Source: Lingula anatina (lineage: Eukaryota > Brachiopoda > Lingulata > Lingulida > Lingulidae). From it: a stretch of DNA of 60,000 nt. Made by a program: the position numbers and the translations under genes. Positions 1-11,282 of the stretch are shown here, in pieces. Positions within the stretch are counted from its first letter, which is position 1. Each line of letters begins with the position of its first letter. Under the pieces are notes generated by a model, which was not told where the DNA came from, ran no database searches, and worked only from the letters and a program-made list of their open reading frames with translations. The stretch is taken from the NCBI RefSeq assembly GCF_001039355.2, contig NW_019775913.1, positions 394,020 to 454,019 of the forward strand. The letters run 5' to 3'.

Positions 1-861
1 GAGCACGTTATGTACGTTAGTATCCCCGAGTTGATAAAAATAAACCATTTCCGCCCCACTATGTTGACGTCATAGCAACCAGAACGTCGCTAATGCCGAG
101 TGTCGTGACAACATATTTTACGACATTTTGAGTGAACAGATGGACCACTGCTGTCCTGGCGACTTTCTCATTTCTATGATTCTCCTTTTAAATGGTACAT
201 ATTCCTCACAATTTGCACGTAGTACGTCTTATAATAATCGCATGCACCGTGTGAGTGTGATTTCATTTAAGGCGCATGACGTCATCTAAATGAATTGCAT
301 ACTCAATACTTTGTTGCAGTGTTCACTTGATCGTTGCTAACACTTCAAAGAAACCTCTTGAGCATGGCTCTCATTCTTCCAATCGGATTGAAATTTTATC
401 TCAGGTTTTAACAGTCGCCTGTCTTTATAGCGGCACTGTTGAAAATCTGTTTCTAGTTAACTGAATTAATTGAAACGTGACAGAATGCTTTCATAGCTGA
501 AACATCTTAGTATATATAGAAGCATAAAACGTAGTGCAGCAGAGGAATACTGCGAAGATCGTAGACGAAAACGAGTCTAATAGATAATATAAGAGCTTAC
601 ACTAGTGCTTGCAGGCTTTCAGTTTCACCACATAGAAAATAATTTCAAAAATAAAAGTACCTCTCGATCTCGTACATTAACTTTCACGACAGTATATTTA
701 CAATGGTTTTCTTGTGAGCATATCTTTTTTTGCTTCTTCAACAGCCTTACCAAATGACTCTTTTATTGAGAAAACTGATGCCGGTTTAAATGATAGCCTT
801 TTACACATGTACTCGATATGCATCTATCTTAAGTTCATTCAGTGTCATAATTTATTTGTAG
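1..861. other. Intron/upstream sequence of the plectin-repeat gene
   Basis: The stretch is AT-rich and I find no exon I can defend in it. It ends in a good 3' splice site (TTTATTTGTAG) feeding the first visible exon, so at least its right part is intron. Earlier exons of the gene must lie further left or in parts I could not recognise. Confidence 0.5.
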
Positions 862-1037
862 ATCGCTCTACTTAGGTCGTTACCTAATGGCAAGAAAGAC
901 ATGCTTCTCAAAATAATGGCACTTATAGAAGAGACTTTGGGGAAGCACTGGAAAGATTACCCACAATTCGAGGAGCTTCTGGAACGATTTGGAAGGCTGA
1001 GGATTATTCTACGCCAGGAACCGGTGGTGGACATTGA

Positions 1038-1039
<2 letters not shown>
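862..1039 (+). CDS. Plectin-repeat gene, first visible exon
   Basis: It starts after TTTGTAG and reads IALLRSLPNGKKDMLLK, then a helical segment. It ends ...GAAG before the donor GTCTCT, which is the first unit of a (TC)n microsatellite. One nucleotide is carried into the next exon (phase 1). Confidence 0.72.
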
Positions 1040-1083
<44 letters not shown>

Positions 1084-3226
1084 ACGGATTCAGCTGGATC
1101 CTATGACAATAGTCCGCTTTTTCAAGGCATATCATTTCTACATTATACCCGCATACCAGTAGGGTTCTAGAGATATGCACTTATGAACACCGTTTTGCAT
1201 AATTAATGCAATGTGCTTTTATGGATTTTTAAATGAGTTTTGATGTGTTTATTTTATGTTATATTTAGACGAAGCAGTGGTTACCACTATAGTTGTACAG
1301 ATCGGGACTTTGGAAGACCTAATGAGAAAATACGAGGTATGAATATTCATAAACTAGTTAGTTAGTTGCAAAGTGAAAAGAAATGATGGTAGTCCGCTAA
1401 GAATTGTAGTCCGTCCCCTCTTGGTTTGCACAGGTAGCGTTCGTCCCATACTCCGATACTTCCATTCCTAGGACTGCTTTTCCTGTCACAAGAGCTAGTT
1501 TGTGCATAAAAATAAAGTAAATAATAATAATAACCGATAAATAGGTGCATATTTAATATTGATATTTTTGATTTTTTAACATTCCAACAACCTGACTGTA
1601 GGTTAGGAAAAATTAGAATAACATTGCCTGCATTGGAATCAAGGAATCTGTTGATCTGTCACGTGAACAACACATTTTTCGTCATATTTGTCCAGACAAG
1701 TAATGCATAATTTTTCTGTTATCATATCAGGACTTCTGGATCTACTGGCAGACGTACAAAGTGATACTGGAGACTCTTCGCCAGCCTCATTTCATGTTGA
1801 TTGTAGACAAGTGGGAACAGCTTAGATTTATCTCTACGGCACATTTCGTCAAGTGAGTATATACAGAGTAGTGGGGGGGGGGGGGCACCAAAGGCAGAAG
1901 GTTATTATAACGTTACCATAACGTTTGTTTAACCAAAAAACGTTAAGAAAACGTTATGGTTAAGTTATAAAACGTTCAGTGTTTGCTGGGTGAGGCGAGG
2001 TGTGTAGATATTGATTCTAAATCATTATCATTGAACCGCGAATTTTTGAAAATTTTGATTTTTAATTTTCAAAGTTTTCCTTTCGCAATAAGTGATGCTA
2101 GTTTAGGATTATTTTTCGCCGTGAGCCAGTACTAGAAAAGCATAAACCATGTGAATTCTGTCAACATTTTTGTAGAGAAGTACAGGTGCAGTTTTATAAC
2201 ATTTTCCTGTTCCTGTAATATCCTATTACCGTTTCCTTAACTAGATTCTGGCAGACTGAAATTACCGTTGACGACATCGAGAAGAGCGAGGAAATATCCG
2301 TGATCCACGAGACCCCCAAGCAGTCCCTCAAACCCGTGGACGTCCTGGACGCCGATCTCAGCCTTAGCACCGAAGAGAGAAAAGCCGAGACTCAACAGTA
2401 TGTAGAATCGGAGCAGGAGGAGCAGCGGAAGTTCATCATCAAGGGGGTTACGGACCCAGTTTCCGGTAACGTGATCAGTATGCAGCAGGCGATTGGCATG
2501 GGCGTCATCAACCAGGAGACCGGATGTTACGTCAATAAAGTTACAGGCGATTCCATGCCCATCCCTCAAGCCATGAACGAAGGGCTGATTCAGGTGGAGT
2601 TTGCTACAGCGAAGAGGAGTAAAGAGAAGAAGAAATCCATAGGAGTTATCACCATAAAAACCGAGAGACAAAACAAACCTTACTCCATCGTCGGTGCGGT
2701 CAATCCTAAAACGGGAGCCGAAATCAGCGTTGCTGTCGCCTTGGAACAGGGGTTACTCAACGAGTCACGGGGAGTGTACGTCCACCCGGTGACCAAGCAA
2801 GAAATGACCTTATCAGACGCTATAGACGCTGGGCTACTCCTGGTCAAGTTTGACGAAAACGTGGAAGCCGATGTAACCACAAAGACCTACGCTATCCACG
2901 CTGTCGTGGACCAGCGGCGGAAGGCACGTGTCTCATTCCAAGAGGCAGTTGACCATGGTCTCCTGGACCGGGACACGGGGTCCTATGTTAACAATGTCAC
3001 TGGAGAGAAGATCTACGTGGCTGACGCCATTATGAGGGGGTTCGTTAAAGCCCACGAGGTGGACGACCCCAGTAAATTAGACATAGACGCTGAGAATAAG
3101 ATCGTCGTGGAAAAAATGGAAAATATGAAGAAGAAGTTGTTAAAGCCAATGAAGGCTCTCAACGCGTTCAGATCAGCGGTTAAGGCTAGTAAGGTCCCCA
3201 ATGGAAGTGTAAGCGCCAAAAAGTAA
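862..3226 (+). CDS. Plectin-repeat (plakin-family) protein, 3' part of the gene, four exons
   Basis: Four exons (862-1039, 1269-1336, 1731-1852, 2245-3226) join in frame to 449 codons plus TAA; phases match at every junction. The first exon is preceded by a 3' splice site and reads open upstream of its first ATG (901), so the gene is 5' partial. The first ~140 visible residues are charged and probably helical, rich in W and Y, without a domain I recognise. A low-complexity acidic linker follows. Visible residues ~190-394 form three units, each a pair of plectin-repeat halves of the pattern 'DPVSG..IS...A...G.....TGCYV..VTG......A...GLI'. The C-terminus is basic (K/R-rich, ends SAKK). Plectin repeats (PF00681 type) in plakins bind intermediate filaments and membrane partners; cytoskeletal linkage here is inference from the family. 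The visible protein is far shorter than a vertebrate plakin, but the missing 5' part is unknown. Confidence 0.85.
1269..1336 (+). CDS. Plectin-repeat gene, second visible exon
   Basis: A 68-nt exon between ATATTTAG and the donor GTATGA. It joins phase 1 to phase 0 and reads DEAVVTTIVVQIGTLEDLMRK, predicted helical. Confidence 0.72.
1731..1852 (+). CDS. Plectin-repeat gene, third visible exon
   Basis: A 122-nt exon between ATCATATCAG and GTGAGT. It reads DFWIYWQTYKVILETLRQPH..., aromatic and amphipathic, and ends with two nucleotides of a split Lys codon. Confidence 0.78.
1890..1990. repeat. AACGTT-rich element fragment ending TTTGCTGGG
   Basis: Several AACGTT/TAACGTTA cores are followed by TGTTTGCTGGG, matching the organisation of the element at 4527-4634. 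It lies in the intron between exons 1731-1852 and 2245-3226. The left end is not sharply defined. Confidence 0.5.
2245..3226 (+). CDS. Plectin-repeat gene, terminal exon with three repeat pairs
   Basis: Begins after CCTTAACTAG and completes the split Lys codon. It runs 982 nt to TAA at 3224-3226. It holds all recognisable plectin-repeat units and the basic tail. GC content is clearly above the flanks, as expected for a coding exon. Confidence 0.9.
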
Positions 3227-4200
3227 ACATTGGGGATTAATTCTTACTGTTAAAGATGCCAACAGACCGGGATTAATAGTGAAAGGCGACTACGAATGCG
3301 ACAATATTCGGTGATAGGAAATGACGCAGCGTTCCTTTTCGCAGTGTGCCATACGAGACATTACTAAAAACATCGGCGGAATCCTTGAAATATATTTAAT
3401 GCCAAATGAAAGTAATAAAAACACTGTTTGAAGAGAATTCCGTCGACGACTAACATAGAAACTAATATAATACTGTTATTGCCATCCAGGGCTTAACATA
3501 ACAAAATAATAAAAAAATGAAATATTATTTTAAAATATTAGCCATCAGATTTTTATAAATCTTTTTTTGCAATTTATATGAATATGTGTATACGTGTATT
3601 TTAACGGGATAAATTATTTGATTAACGCGAGATAAAAATAGGTAACGTGTGCTTTAAAGTTCATGATGCTGCTTTACGATACAAAGATAAGATATTGAAG
3701 AATTTTCATTGACTGTTCCATGTGTAACAACATACGGCTTGTATATAGAGCGTGAACTTTCTGTGTCTGTATATTTGTATTTCTATATATGGTTTTTTAA
3801 TGTTTTGGAAAATGATTAACGCTTCTTCGGACCAATAGAACAGTAAGTGAATCTTGAAGTACCTGTTCAAATATTAGATACAAGAATGTTAACAGTTAAG
3901 TTATAGGGACACGTCATGTTTTATTTATTGAAGGAAATTGCTTTGTAAAGGCCTTTATACATGTTGTTCGAACCAGCTTTACCTCTTAAAAATGTTGTTT
4001 TTATTAGTAGAAACAATTTGTAACATGTTTTTATAGTTACACTGGAAGCAAGTGCTCTCACTTTATTTCGTTATTCCTCGTTGCACTTTGTGTATTTTAA
4101 TATATTTGCACTTTGTGAACATCATTTTTGATTTGTTACTCATCTAAAAACTGTTCCTTATCGGCCAATAAATGGTTTTGGGATACATCTCTTTTACCGT
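3227..4200 (+). other. Probable 3' UTR of the plectin-repeat gene
   Basis: AT-rich and non-coding. AATAAA occurs at 3414-3419 and at 4167-4172; the second is followed within ~30 bp by a GT-rich stretch and is the better cleavage site. The extent is inferred. Confidence 0.5.
4167..4172 (+). terminator. Candidate polyadenylation signal AATAAA
   Basis: A canonical hexamer followed by T/GT-rich sequence, about 940 nt after the plectin-repeat stop codon. An alternative earlier hexamer lies at 3414-3419. Confidence 0.4.
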
Positions 4201-4526
4201 TGTTGCACTTGATGTTGCTGAGGAGGATCCACACTATGCATTACCATACATACCATAATATACAATAAAATACATTGCCATGTACCTCAGTGGCGGATAC
4301 ATGTACGTGATAATATACTTGCAATGTCTTTATACATGTATCCATACCATCTTGCTCTTTAGTGTCAAAGGGGAAATTGCCAAAATTTCAAAGACTATAA
4401 TGATTATTTTTGTTATTTAATGGTGTAAAGTGTATCTTTAACAAAATCAGCGTTCTGCTGGTATACTAATACATAAATATAGGATAAAAGATTTTGAAGC
4501 ATGTCAGCATTTGCATGATAAAACAA

Positions 4527-4634
4527 CCCAGCAATCACAGAACGATATTAATATGTTAAGATGACGTTCAGGTAACGTTATGACGTTCTGGTAACGTTTT
4601 GGTAACGCCTCAATAATATTCTGGGTTTGCTGGG
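4527..4634. mobile_element. Small AACGTT-rich MITE with CCCAGCAA ends
   Basis: It starts CCCAGCAATC and ends GTTTGCTGGG, the inverted complement. The interior is a series of AACGTT and GACGTT units. There is no coding capacity. Such CCCAGCAAAC-ended repeats are widespread in invertebrate genomes; family assignment is inference. Confidence 0.55.
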
Positions 4635-5166
4635 GAAGGTCTGTAAATCTCAACGTTTTATAAAACAAACTATCAAGACAAGCAGAGAATGGTGTTACTG
4701 CTACGCCGTATGGCATCTACCATTGTATAAACACAGGGCGTTCTATATCTTATTGAAAGTTGTATATTTTATTGAAAGCAGCTAGCTAGTGCCCGTATGA
4801 CATGAGGAAACTCTGTGAGTGACAACTAGTCCAAATGTTCCCTTGGTGTTGTGAAGACTGCTGCATGAAAGTTACATGTATCTTGCAAATGTCGGAAATA
4901 TAGAATATATAGAAAGCGTCATGGGGATAAGACTTCACTGGGAACTGACGTCTATTATTCGAGTGCCAGATTTATTGGTCCTTGGGGGGGGGGGGGGGTC
5001 GGGGGGTACAGTCGAGACACCCTGACTGAGTTTTCAAGATAAACTGTGCGTTTTTATAATTCGAGCCCCCTCCCCTCGATAAAAGTCGGGTCTCTTATTT
5101 TCTTAAATTTTCCTTATGGTTTGTTATTACTCCACGAGATAGAAAATGTCTACTTTCAGTATGCTA

Positions 5167-5194
<28 letters not shown>

Positions 5195-5204
<10 letters not shown>

Positions 5205-5530
5205 TGTGTGTCCCTTCTGCCATCGCTATACAATCACATTTGCGAACCTGATTTTACCACAGGGGGAACAGGGATAGCTTGGGGTGGAGTGGGGGGGGGG
5301 GGGAGCATGCGCTGCTGCGAGTCCCTCTTTATATGCCATTGGGTCACTGAAAGTTCCTTACATTCTTGTGCGGCTGAAATTAGGTAGTTGTGTGGTCTGG
5401 TATCAGGCATTTAGCACAGAAGATTGTTTACAGATTCAAGTATCTGTCCACTCCCCCAGTTATTTCAATCATAAAATGTCCTTTCAAATTATTTCACACT
5501 AGCGAATCCAGAATCTTTGGTATCAGAAAA
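5195..5530. repeat. Direct duplication, copy A (336 bp)
   Basis: Runs from a (TG)n tract to ...TCAGAAAA and appears base-for-base identical to 5532-5867, even to a 13-nt G run. A single n at 5531 separates the copies. Most likely an assembly overlap that was not collapsed. Confidence 0.85.
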
Positions 5531-5531
5531 N

Positions 5532-5867
5532 TGTGTGTGTGTGTGTGTCCCTTCTGCCATCGCTATACAATCACATTTGCGAACCTGATTTTACCACAGG
5601 GGGAACAGGGATAGCTTGGGGTGGAGTGGGGGGGGGGGGGAGCATGCGCTGCTGCGAGTCCCTCTTTATATGCCATTGGGTCACTGAAAGTTCCTTACAT
5701 TCTTGTGCGGCTGAAATTAGGTAGTTGTGTGGTCTGGTATCAGGCATTTAGCACAGAAGATTGTTTACAGATTCAAGTATCTGTCCACTCCCCCAGTTAT
5801 TTCAATCATAAAATGTCCTTTCAAATTATTTCACACTAGCGAATCCAGAATCTTTGGTATCAGAAAA
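5532..5867. repeat. Direct duplication, copy B (336 bp)
   Basis: Identical partner of 5195-5530. It is the copy that continues into unique sequence on the right (CTCATTTATAAATATTG...). Confidence 0.85.
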
Positions 5868-6511
5868 CTCATTTATAAATATTGCTATAACATATTTAAA
5901 CACAGTGTGTAAGTCAATACTACAGTATGTTTTGTGGTTTCACTTGAATAACGTTCCAGTGCGTGGTTTTCTCCTTTATTTCATTAATATATCAAAATTA
6001 TATCAGTACTTTAAATATTATAAGATTAAAGTCAATGCACTTTATGCAAAGGAGTATTGAAGACTATTACCTTCACACTTTACATTCACAACCTATGCAG
6101 CGTATTATGAGTCATGGGTCGTTTTTTGCAGTGTATATAATGTCGATAGTCCAACATTAATAGGCCTATGTCGTATATAAAACACATCTAAAACAGTAGG
6201 ATTATGTCACCTTTTAAAAATAGCGGACTGTATTAGTAGATCTTTAAGACATAAAATAAAATAATAATTAATAGAACTGTACTGATAAAAAAAAAGTATG
6301 ACAAAGTTGGGAACCTCAACAGTAAATTTTCAATATGCATCCGTGCGTCATTCGGAAACAGGATCTGTTATTCTTTCCAGTCACGATTTAAACCAGATGG
6401 AAGCTGGCTTTCAGTCTATTTATCCTTTCTGGACAGCGCATGCTTAGTTTGTGATTTTAATTTCGACACTAAATTCGTCGTTTGTTCAAGGTAATGGCGT
6501 CTGCCACGGGA

Positions 6512-6730
6512 TCATAGAATAACACACGCTTTATTTTTGCCCTTTGCAAATGGGTTTTCTTTTTGGTCGGCAAACCCTGTGATCAGAATGTCGCGTGTTT
6601 GGTGCTGGAGACAATGCGCCTTTAGTTCCTCTATACATCTAGAAACTGGCAGCCTCCCTAGACTCGCCTCCAGGCGGAGCTGCTGTACAATGGCCTGCTG
6701 CTGCTCCAGCTTTTCTTGCGAGCGCGACAT
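6512..6730 (-). CDS. Heterotrimeric G-protein gamma subunit
   Basis: A complete 72-residue frame in one exon, start ATG at 6730-6728 and stop TGA at 6514-6512. G-gamma subunits pair permanently with G-beta and anchor the dimer to the membrane. The sequence shows the family layout: an N-terminal coiled-coil helix (LEQQQAIVQQLRLEAS), a second helix (CIEELKAHC), the conserved NPF motif near the end and a C-terminal CAAX box CVIL. Leu in the last position predicts geranylgeranylation. Length is within the usual 65-75 residues. A strong 3' splice site (CCCTTGTATGTCTCCAG on the minus strand) lies 15 nt before the ATG, so a 5'-UTR intron is likely; its other side was not located. Vertebrate G-gamma genes usually carry an intron inside the coding region, and none is present here. 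The isotype cannot be assigned. Confidence 0.9.
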   Translation of the reverse strand: MSRSQEKLEQQQAIVQQLRLEASLGRLPVSRCIEELKAHCLQHQTRDILITGFADQKENPFAKGKNKACVIL

Positions 6731-8160
6731 CTGGTAGTGGGGATCCTGGAGACATACAAGGGATAAATCAAACGATGGCGGTTATATAAAATTCATAAGC
6801 ACAGTGCGTTTTCTTTGTAGGGAGTTCTGAAAGGTTCTATTTTCATACATAATGAAAGAAATTGTTCCGTTTTAGCGCACTGGCAATATCAGGTAACTGT
6901 GCAGAACCGCTGAATATTCAATTCAACATACATAACATAAAACGTGATTTCCATAGGCCTTTCAGATTATATTTATAATCTGCTGTATGTCTGTAAAGAC
7001 AAAGGATTTAACACATTGGGCTTAGATATCCAGAACATTTCAGCGACGAAATCAATAGTAGACTCTTGTAGCGGGACATAAAAATGGCTTATGACGATAA
7101 TTTCTAGAATCAATTCATAAACTGCGCTTTGACAGATCAGACAGTGTATGAAAGCGTCTGTTCATTAAAAAGGTCTACACTGATTTATAGTCATATAAAG
7201 ACAGCCAAGTTACATGAATAGTCACACTATTTCAGATATGATAGTGACTATCAGTGCACTTGGGATGTTAATAGGGAGTAGACCTTAACTTTTCGCAACC
7301 CCTCCCCAAATGACGTTTTTTCTACTTCCCTCTCCCAATGATTTTTTTCACTCGATATTGCTGCATACTACATGAAATAAAGGCCTCAGAACATTTTACT
7401 GATACGGAAAGATATGTTATTGAAGGAGGTATGTGGGGTGGGGGTTGAGTGGGGTTTGTGGTGTAATACAGGGGGTTTCTAGACCCTTCACCCCCCCCTC
7501 CCCTTTCGACCAGCATCACTACATTTAAATCATGTCCCAATTTTTTCTTGTATGTAGAGAATCATCTTCCAGAAGGCTCCACTTTATCTTTTCATCTGGA
7601 AGAAGCCCGTGTCGCGGAGGGGGTGGGTTGGGGTGGGGTGGGGTGCAGGGGCGGATCCAGGATTATTGGAAGAGGTGGGTCCAGTATTTTTCTTAAGAAT
7701 ACCGGGCCTCGGATGCATTGCCAACCCTTGGTGTGTGGTTCGGTGTTTTGGAGAGCAAACTGTGCCATTTGGTGCAGTTTAGAACTACATGATTCAGCTC
7801 TTCAAAATTCTAATATCAAGAGGGGAATACTGGTGTGATTTTTCTTCCGGACACCGAATGGGGGGTGGGGGGTCAGGACCCCCCTGACAGCCCCTTAAAT
7901 CCGGCCCTGGGGGGGGGGGGGGGGGGGGAGCACTCACCGCTGCCAAGTGTTGCCCTCGTCGGCTCATAACCCCAGTCTATCTTCTATCCCTTGTGCACGC
8001 CTTGGCCTCCTGTTACCCTAAACTAATTGATGCTTGTCTGAAATGATATAATGGAATGAAAATAAATGGGGTACATTTAAAGCACTTGTTTCCATGGAAT
8101 ACATGGTGTTTTAACGTTAGGTGATACATCACTGACACAGCTTATAGCGCATTCGGTTTA
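6731..8160. other. Upstream of G-gamma; no coding sequence seen
   Basis: Contains the putative 3' splice site of a 5'-UTR intron (AG at 6747-6746 on the minus strand), G/C-rich runs at 7435-7505 and the MITE at 7646-7909. The G-gamma promoter and first exon should lie here or further right, but nothing diagnostic is visible. Confidence 0.4.
7646..7909. mobile_element. MITE with CAGGGGCGGATCCAG / TAAATCCGGCCCTG ends
   Basis: A 264-bp element. The left end CAGGGGCGGATCCAGGA matches the elements at 10668 and 31183; the right end is the near inverted complement. There is no transposase. The flanks are G-rich, so a target duplication cannot be read safely. Confidence 0.65.
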
Positions 8161-8170
8161 AGTTGTTACT

Positions 8171-8476
<306 letters not shown>

Positions 8477-8499
8477 GCGCCTGTAAAAGTTGCAATATA

Positions 8500-9920
8500 C
8501 TTATACATTATGCGTTAATAGCCAAAACGCACACATACCAGTACGTACAGTATGTTCACCTCCTTTGCTCTTAGTCCTCTCAACAAATCTCCAATCCATT
8601 CGCATCTCCCGCAACTTTTTTTATCCCTGATGTATAATTGATCACAGAACCGCCATTATTTTTATACAGCTCGGCTGTATGCTTATGGCAACAATTGCAT
8701 GTTTTCTCTTGCCTATTAACAGATCACTAAAAACACTCGGGTTTGTTGTGACATTTCGCCTTATATATTTTTGAAATGTTATTCCATAAAGGTCACGTAA
8801 CCGCTTGGAAATAATAGCAATATCATGTCGTACAAAACTGTATGTTGTCAGTTTGAGTGCATTCAGAAAAGATGATTCACTAACAGATCCGCCTCTAAAA
8901 AGCAAGCCGTCCTAATCCCATGTTGGTCTTTTGGTAGCCGAACCTAAAAACTAGTTCCATGTATACGTAGGCATATAATAAGCATGGCATCGGTGTCACG
9001 ATCTCAGATGGCAGTCGTGTTCATATCGTCATTAGCAAATTAGACTGTGGTTTAAAGTTAATCTTATGGTTTGTTTTCGACACGTCATGAGTTTGAGTGT
9101 AAAATGTGGTGATTATAAATCAATTCAAAATAATATTGATTAAAGTAAATATCGACTTAAGTTTTGGGTAGAAAAAGTATTTTTCTGGCCCAATCGTCCA
9201 GCAACCGTGTCATTTGTTCCCTCCCATAAAGACATGCGTCTTGTGCGTTTAAGTCCTTGTCGTGTCAAGTAAAAGAAAAAGGACAACGCAATTTAATTAT
9301 GAAATGTACTTTTCTTCCCTCAAAGCAGTGCTATTTTAATTTTATAGGCCTTCAGTAAACACTCGGAAAAAAATGGCCGCGGAGTACTCGAGTCGCACCA
9401 CACGGGGTTAATAGCTCCATTTTTAGAATGTCACAAGTAAAGAACTGAGAAAGGTACATTAAATTTTATTATCTACCAATTATTCTAAAACACTAAATAG
9501 CCAAATAAATTGCGTATGAATTTACAGATCCATTTAGACATAGAACAATAGTCATATTTCAAGTAGAGTTACAAATGTACTTGTACATACATTTTGAACC
9601 GTGACATCGTTATACATGTAGTATTTGATGGCCCATGTTTGTCATTGTAGAGTGGTACAAGAAAAAAGGCCTTTTTCTTGGGTGTGCATTTGATAAACGG
9701 CGCACAGTTTTATATTGCATGTTTTCATTTGCCTGAAAATGTCAACGCTTTTTTTTCTTTCCATATCCTTTTCATAATTTTTATTCTCCTTATGGAGATA
9801 CAGACATGTGAATTTCACTCCTGACTGGAAAATTGAATATTCTGTAGTCAAAACAGGATTACTGAATACGATATACCTTTGTGAAAATGATAAATTAAAT
9901 ATCACGTGCACTGTATCTCC
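8500..9920. other. Intergenic, nothing recognised
   Basis: AT-rich. Short frames only, with no domain, splice pattern or RNA gene that I can recognise. Confidence 0.4.
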
Positions 9921-9922
9921 TT

Positions 9923-9928
9923 TACTAA

Positions 9929-9959
<31 letters not shown>

Positions 9960-10005
9960 ACTAACTAACTAACCAACTAACCAACTAACTAACCAACTAA
10001 CTAAA
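9923..10005. repeat. CTAA/CCAA tetranucleotide array
   Basis: Tandem CTAA units interspersed with CCAA units, over about 80 bp. Confidence 0.9.
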
Positions 10006-10667
10006 AGAGGCTTCGAAGGATTCATCGATCGGTTTTCATCCGTTACAATTATAATTGAAATAGTTTAGATTATTATTTACATTAGATTTAATTAAATAAA
10101 ATTCATTAAATAAAATTAAGACCGTGATATGGGGTGCTTCGTGTCCCTCTGCCGGCCAGCCGTTGACAGTTTTGACGAAGAAGATACTGTCACGTGCCGT
10201 TGATGTCTACGAAGGACAATAGTGTTGAACGTGAAAGGTCTAAAATCCGAAATAACCACAACAAATATACATGTAGCAGCTGGCAAGACACATGTTTGAC
10301 GTCCATGTTATTCTTAGCACAGTGACGCATCCAAAAGTTCAGCAAAAATGTTTCACGTGGCTGCATGCATTTACCCTAGGTTCTAGATTTCGGTATTGCC
10401 AGCTCGATCTTCATTTTATATATAACCCACATCAGCAATAGGCCTACTGTAAAGGTTACACATGGAAAGGTATAGTGAGCAAGCTAACTTCATAGTGCCC
10501 TGACACTCAGGGTACATGCGTTAAGCAGATGAATAAAAGTCAAGCCAAGGGACAAGAGGCCCTGCCCCAGTACGTCTGCTTATACATGTATTTAGTAAAC
10601 GTTCAGACAGCATAGGAAGAAATCATGTTGAGTTTGTCTTATTTGTTTCTAAGACAAGATCATACTA

Positions 10668-10835
10668 CAGGGGCGGATCCAGAGTTATTTTCTGACAGTC
10701 TTCCAAATTATCTTTGTTGATCCATCCGCCATTTTTGACCGTCTTCCGACAGAAAAATTTAGATACCCGTCAATGTAAACTTGAAAATCTGACCGTCTTC
10801 CGGAAGACCCAGAAGACGCCCTAAATCCGCCCCTG
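10668..10835. mobile_element. 168-bp MITE, CAGGGGCGGATCCAG family, 5-bp target duplication
   Basis: Ends CAGGGGCGGATCC and ATCCGCCCCTG are inverted complements. The interior carries repeated CCGTCTTCCG motifs. It is flanked by TACTA on the left (10663-10667) and TANTA on the right (10836-10840), a 5-bp duplication with one ambiguous base. A second copy is at 31183-31351. There is no coding capacity; it is non-autonomous. Confidence 0.8.
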
Positions 10836-10839
10836 TANT

Positions 10840-11282
10840 ACTTTGAATTGAGTAATGTGCGGTAACCGCCACCATCGTCCCATCGATCGCACTTAAATAT
10901 GAAGAAGCTCTCAAAATGCGCCTGCGTACAATCAATGATAAATGAGAAAATAAAGGAAAGGATAAAAATGATATTGACAGAATTTGAAAAGTTAAACAAA
11001 AGCAGTTAAGGGAATGAGAAAGAGGTAACTGTAAGGGTCCCTGCGTTAAGACGGTAACTGCGCATGCGTAGCCGGAATGTTACCCAGGTGGTCGTTGTGC
11101 ATTTTGTATAACAGCGCACTTGTTGAAGGCCTTCTTCATCCTGTGCTTAGAAACTCCCTGTCATCTTTACTTAATTCTGCTTTGAGATGGAGACGCGGCT
11201 TTCGCCTGCGAATGGGGGGGGGGGGGTGTTCTAAATCTTTACACAAATTCTATTTACTTGTTTATTATTGTCATTTTTCCTT
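10840..11282. other. Intergenic, nothing recognised
   Basis: No gene seen. Contains a 13-nt G run at 11214-11226 just before the large duplication. Confidence 0.4.

Larger units (their letters stand above)
4635..6511. other. Intergenic, repeat-bearing, no gene seen
   Basis: Contains a 15-nt G run at 4984-4998, the compound (TC)n(TG)n tract at 5166-5211 and the 336-bp duplication described separately. Short frames in it come from these repeats. The part nearest 6511 would be the 3' UTR of the minus-strand G-gamma gene. Confidence 0.5.

Noticed and set aside
9923-10005. CRISPR-like or telomeric array
   Set aside because: It is a simple CTAA/CCAA tetranucleotide repeat without spacers and does not match TTAGGG.
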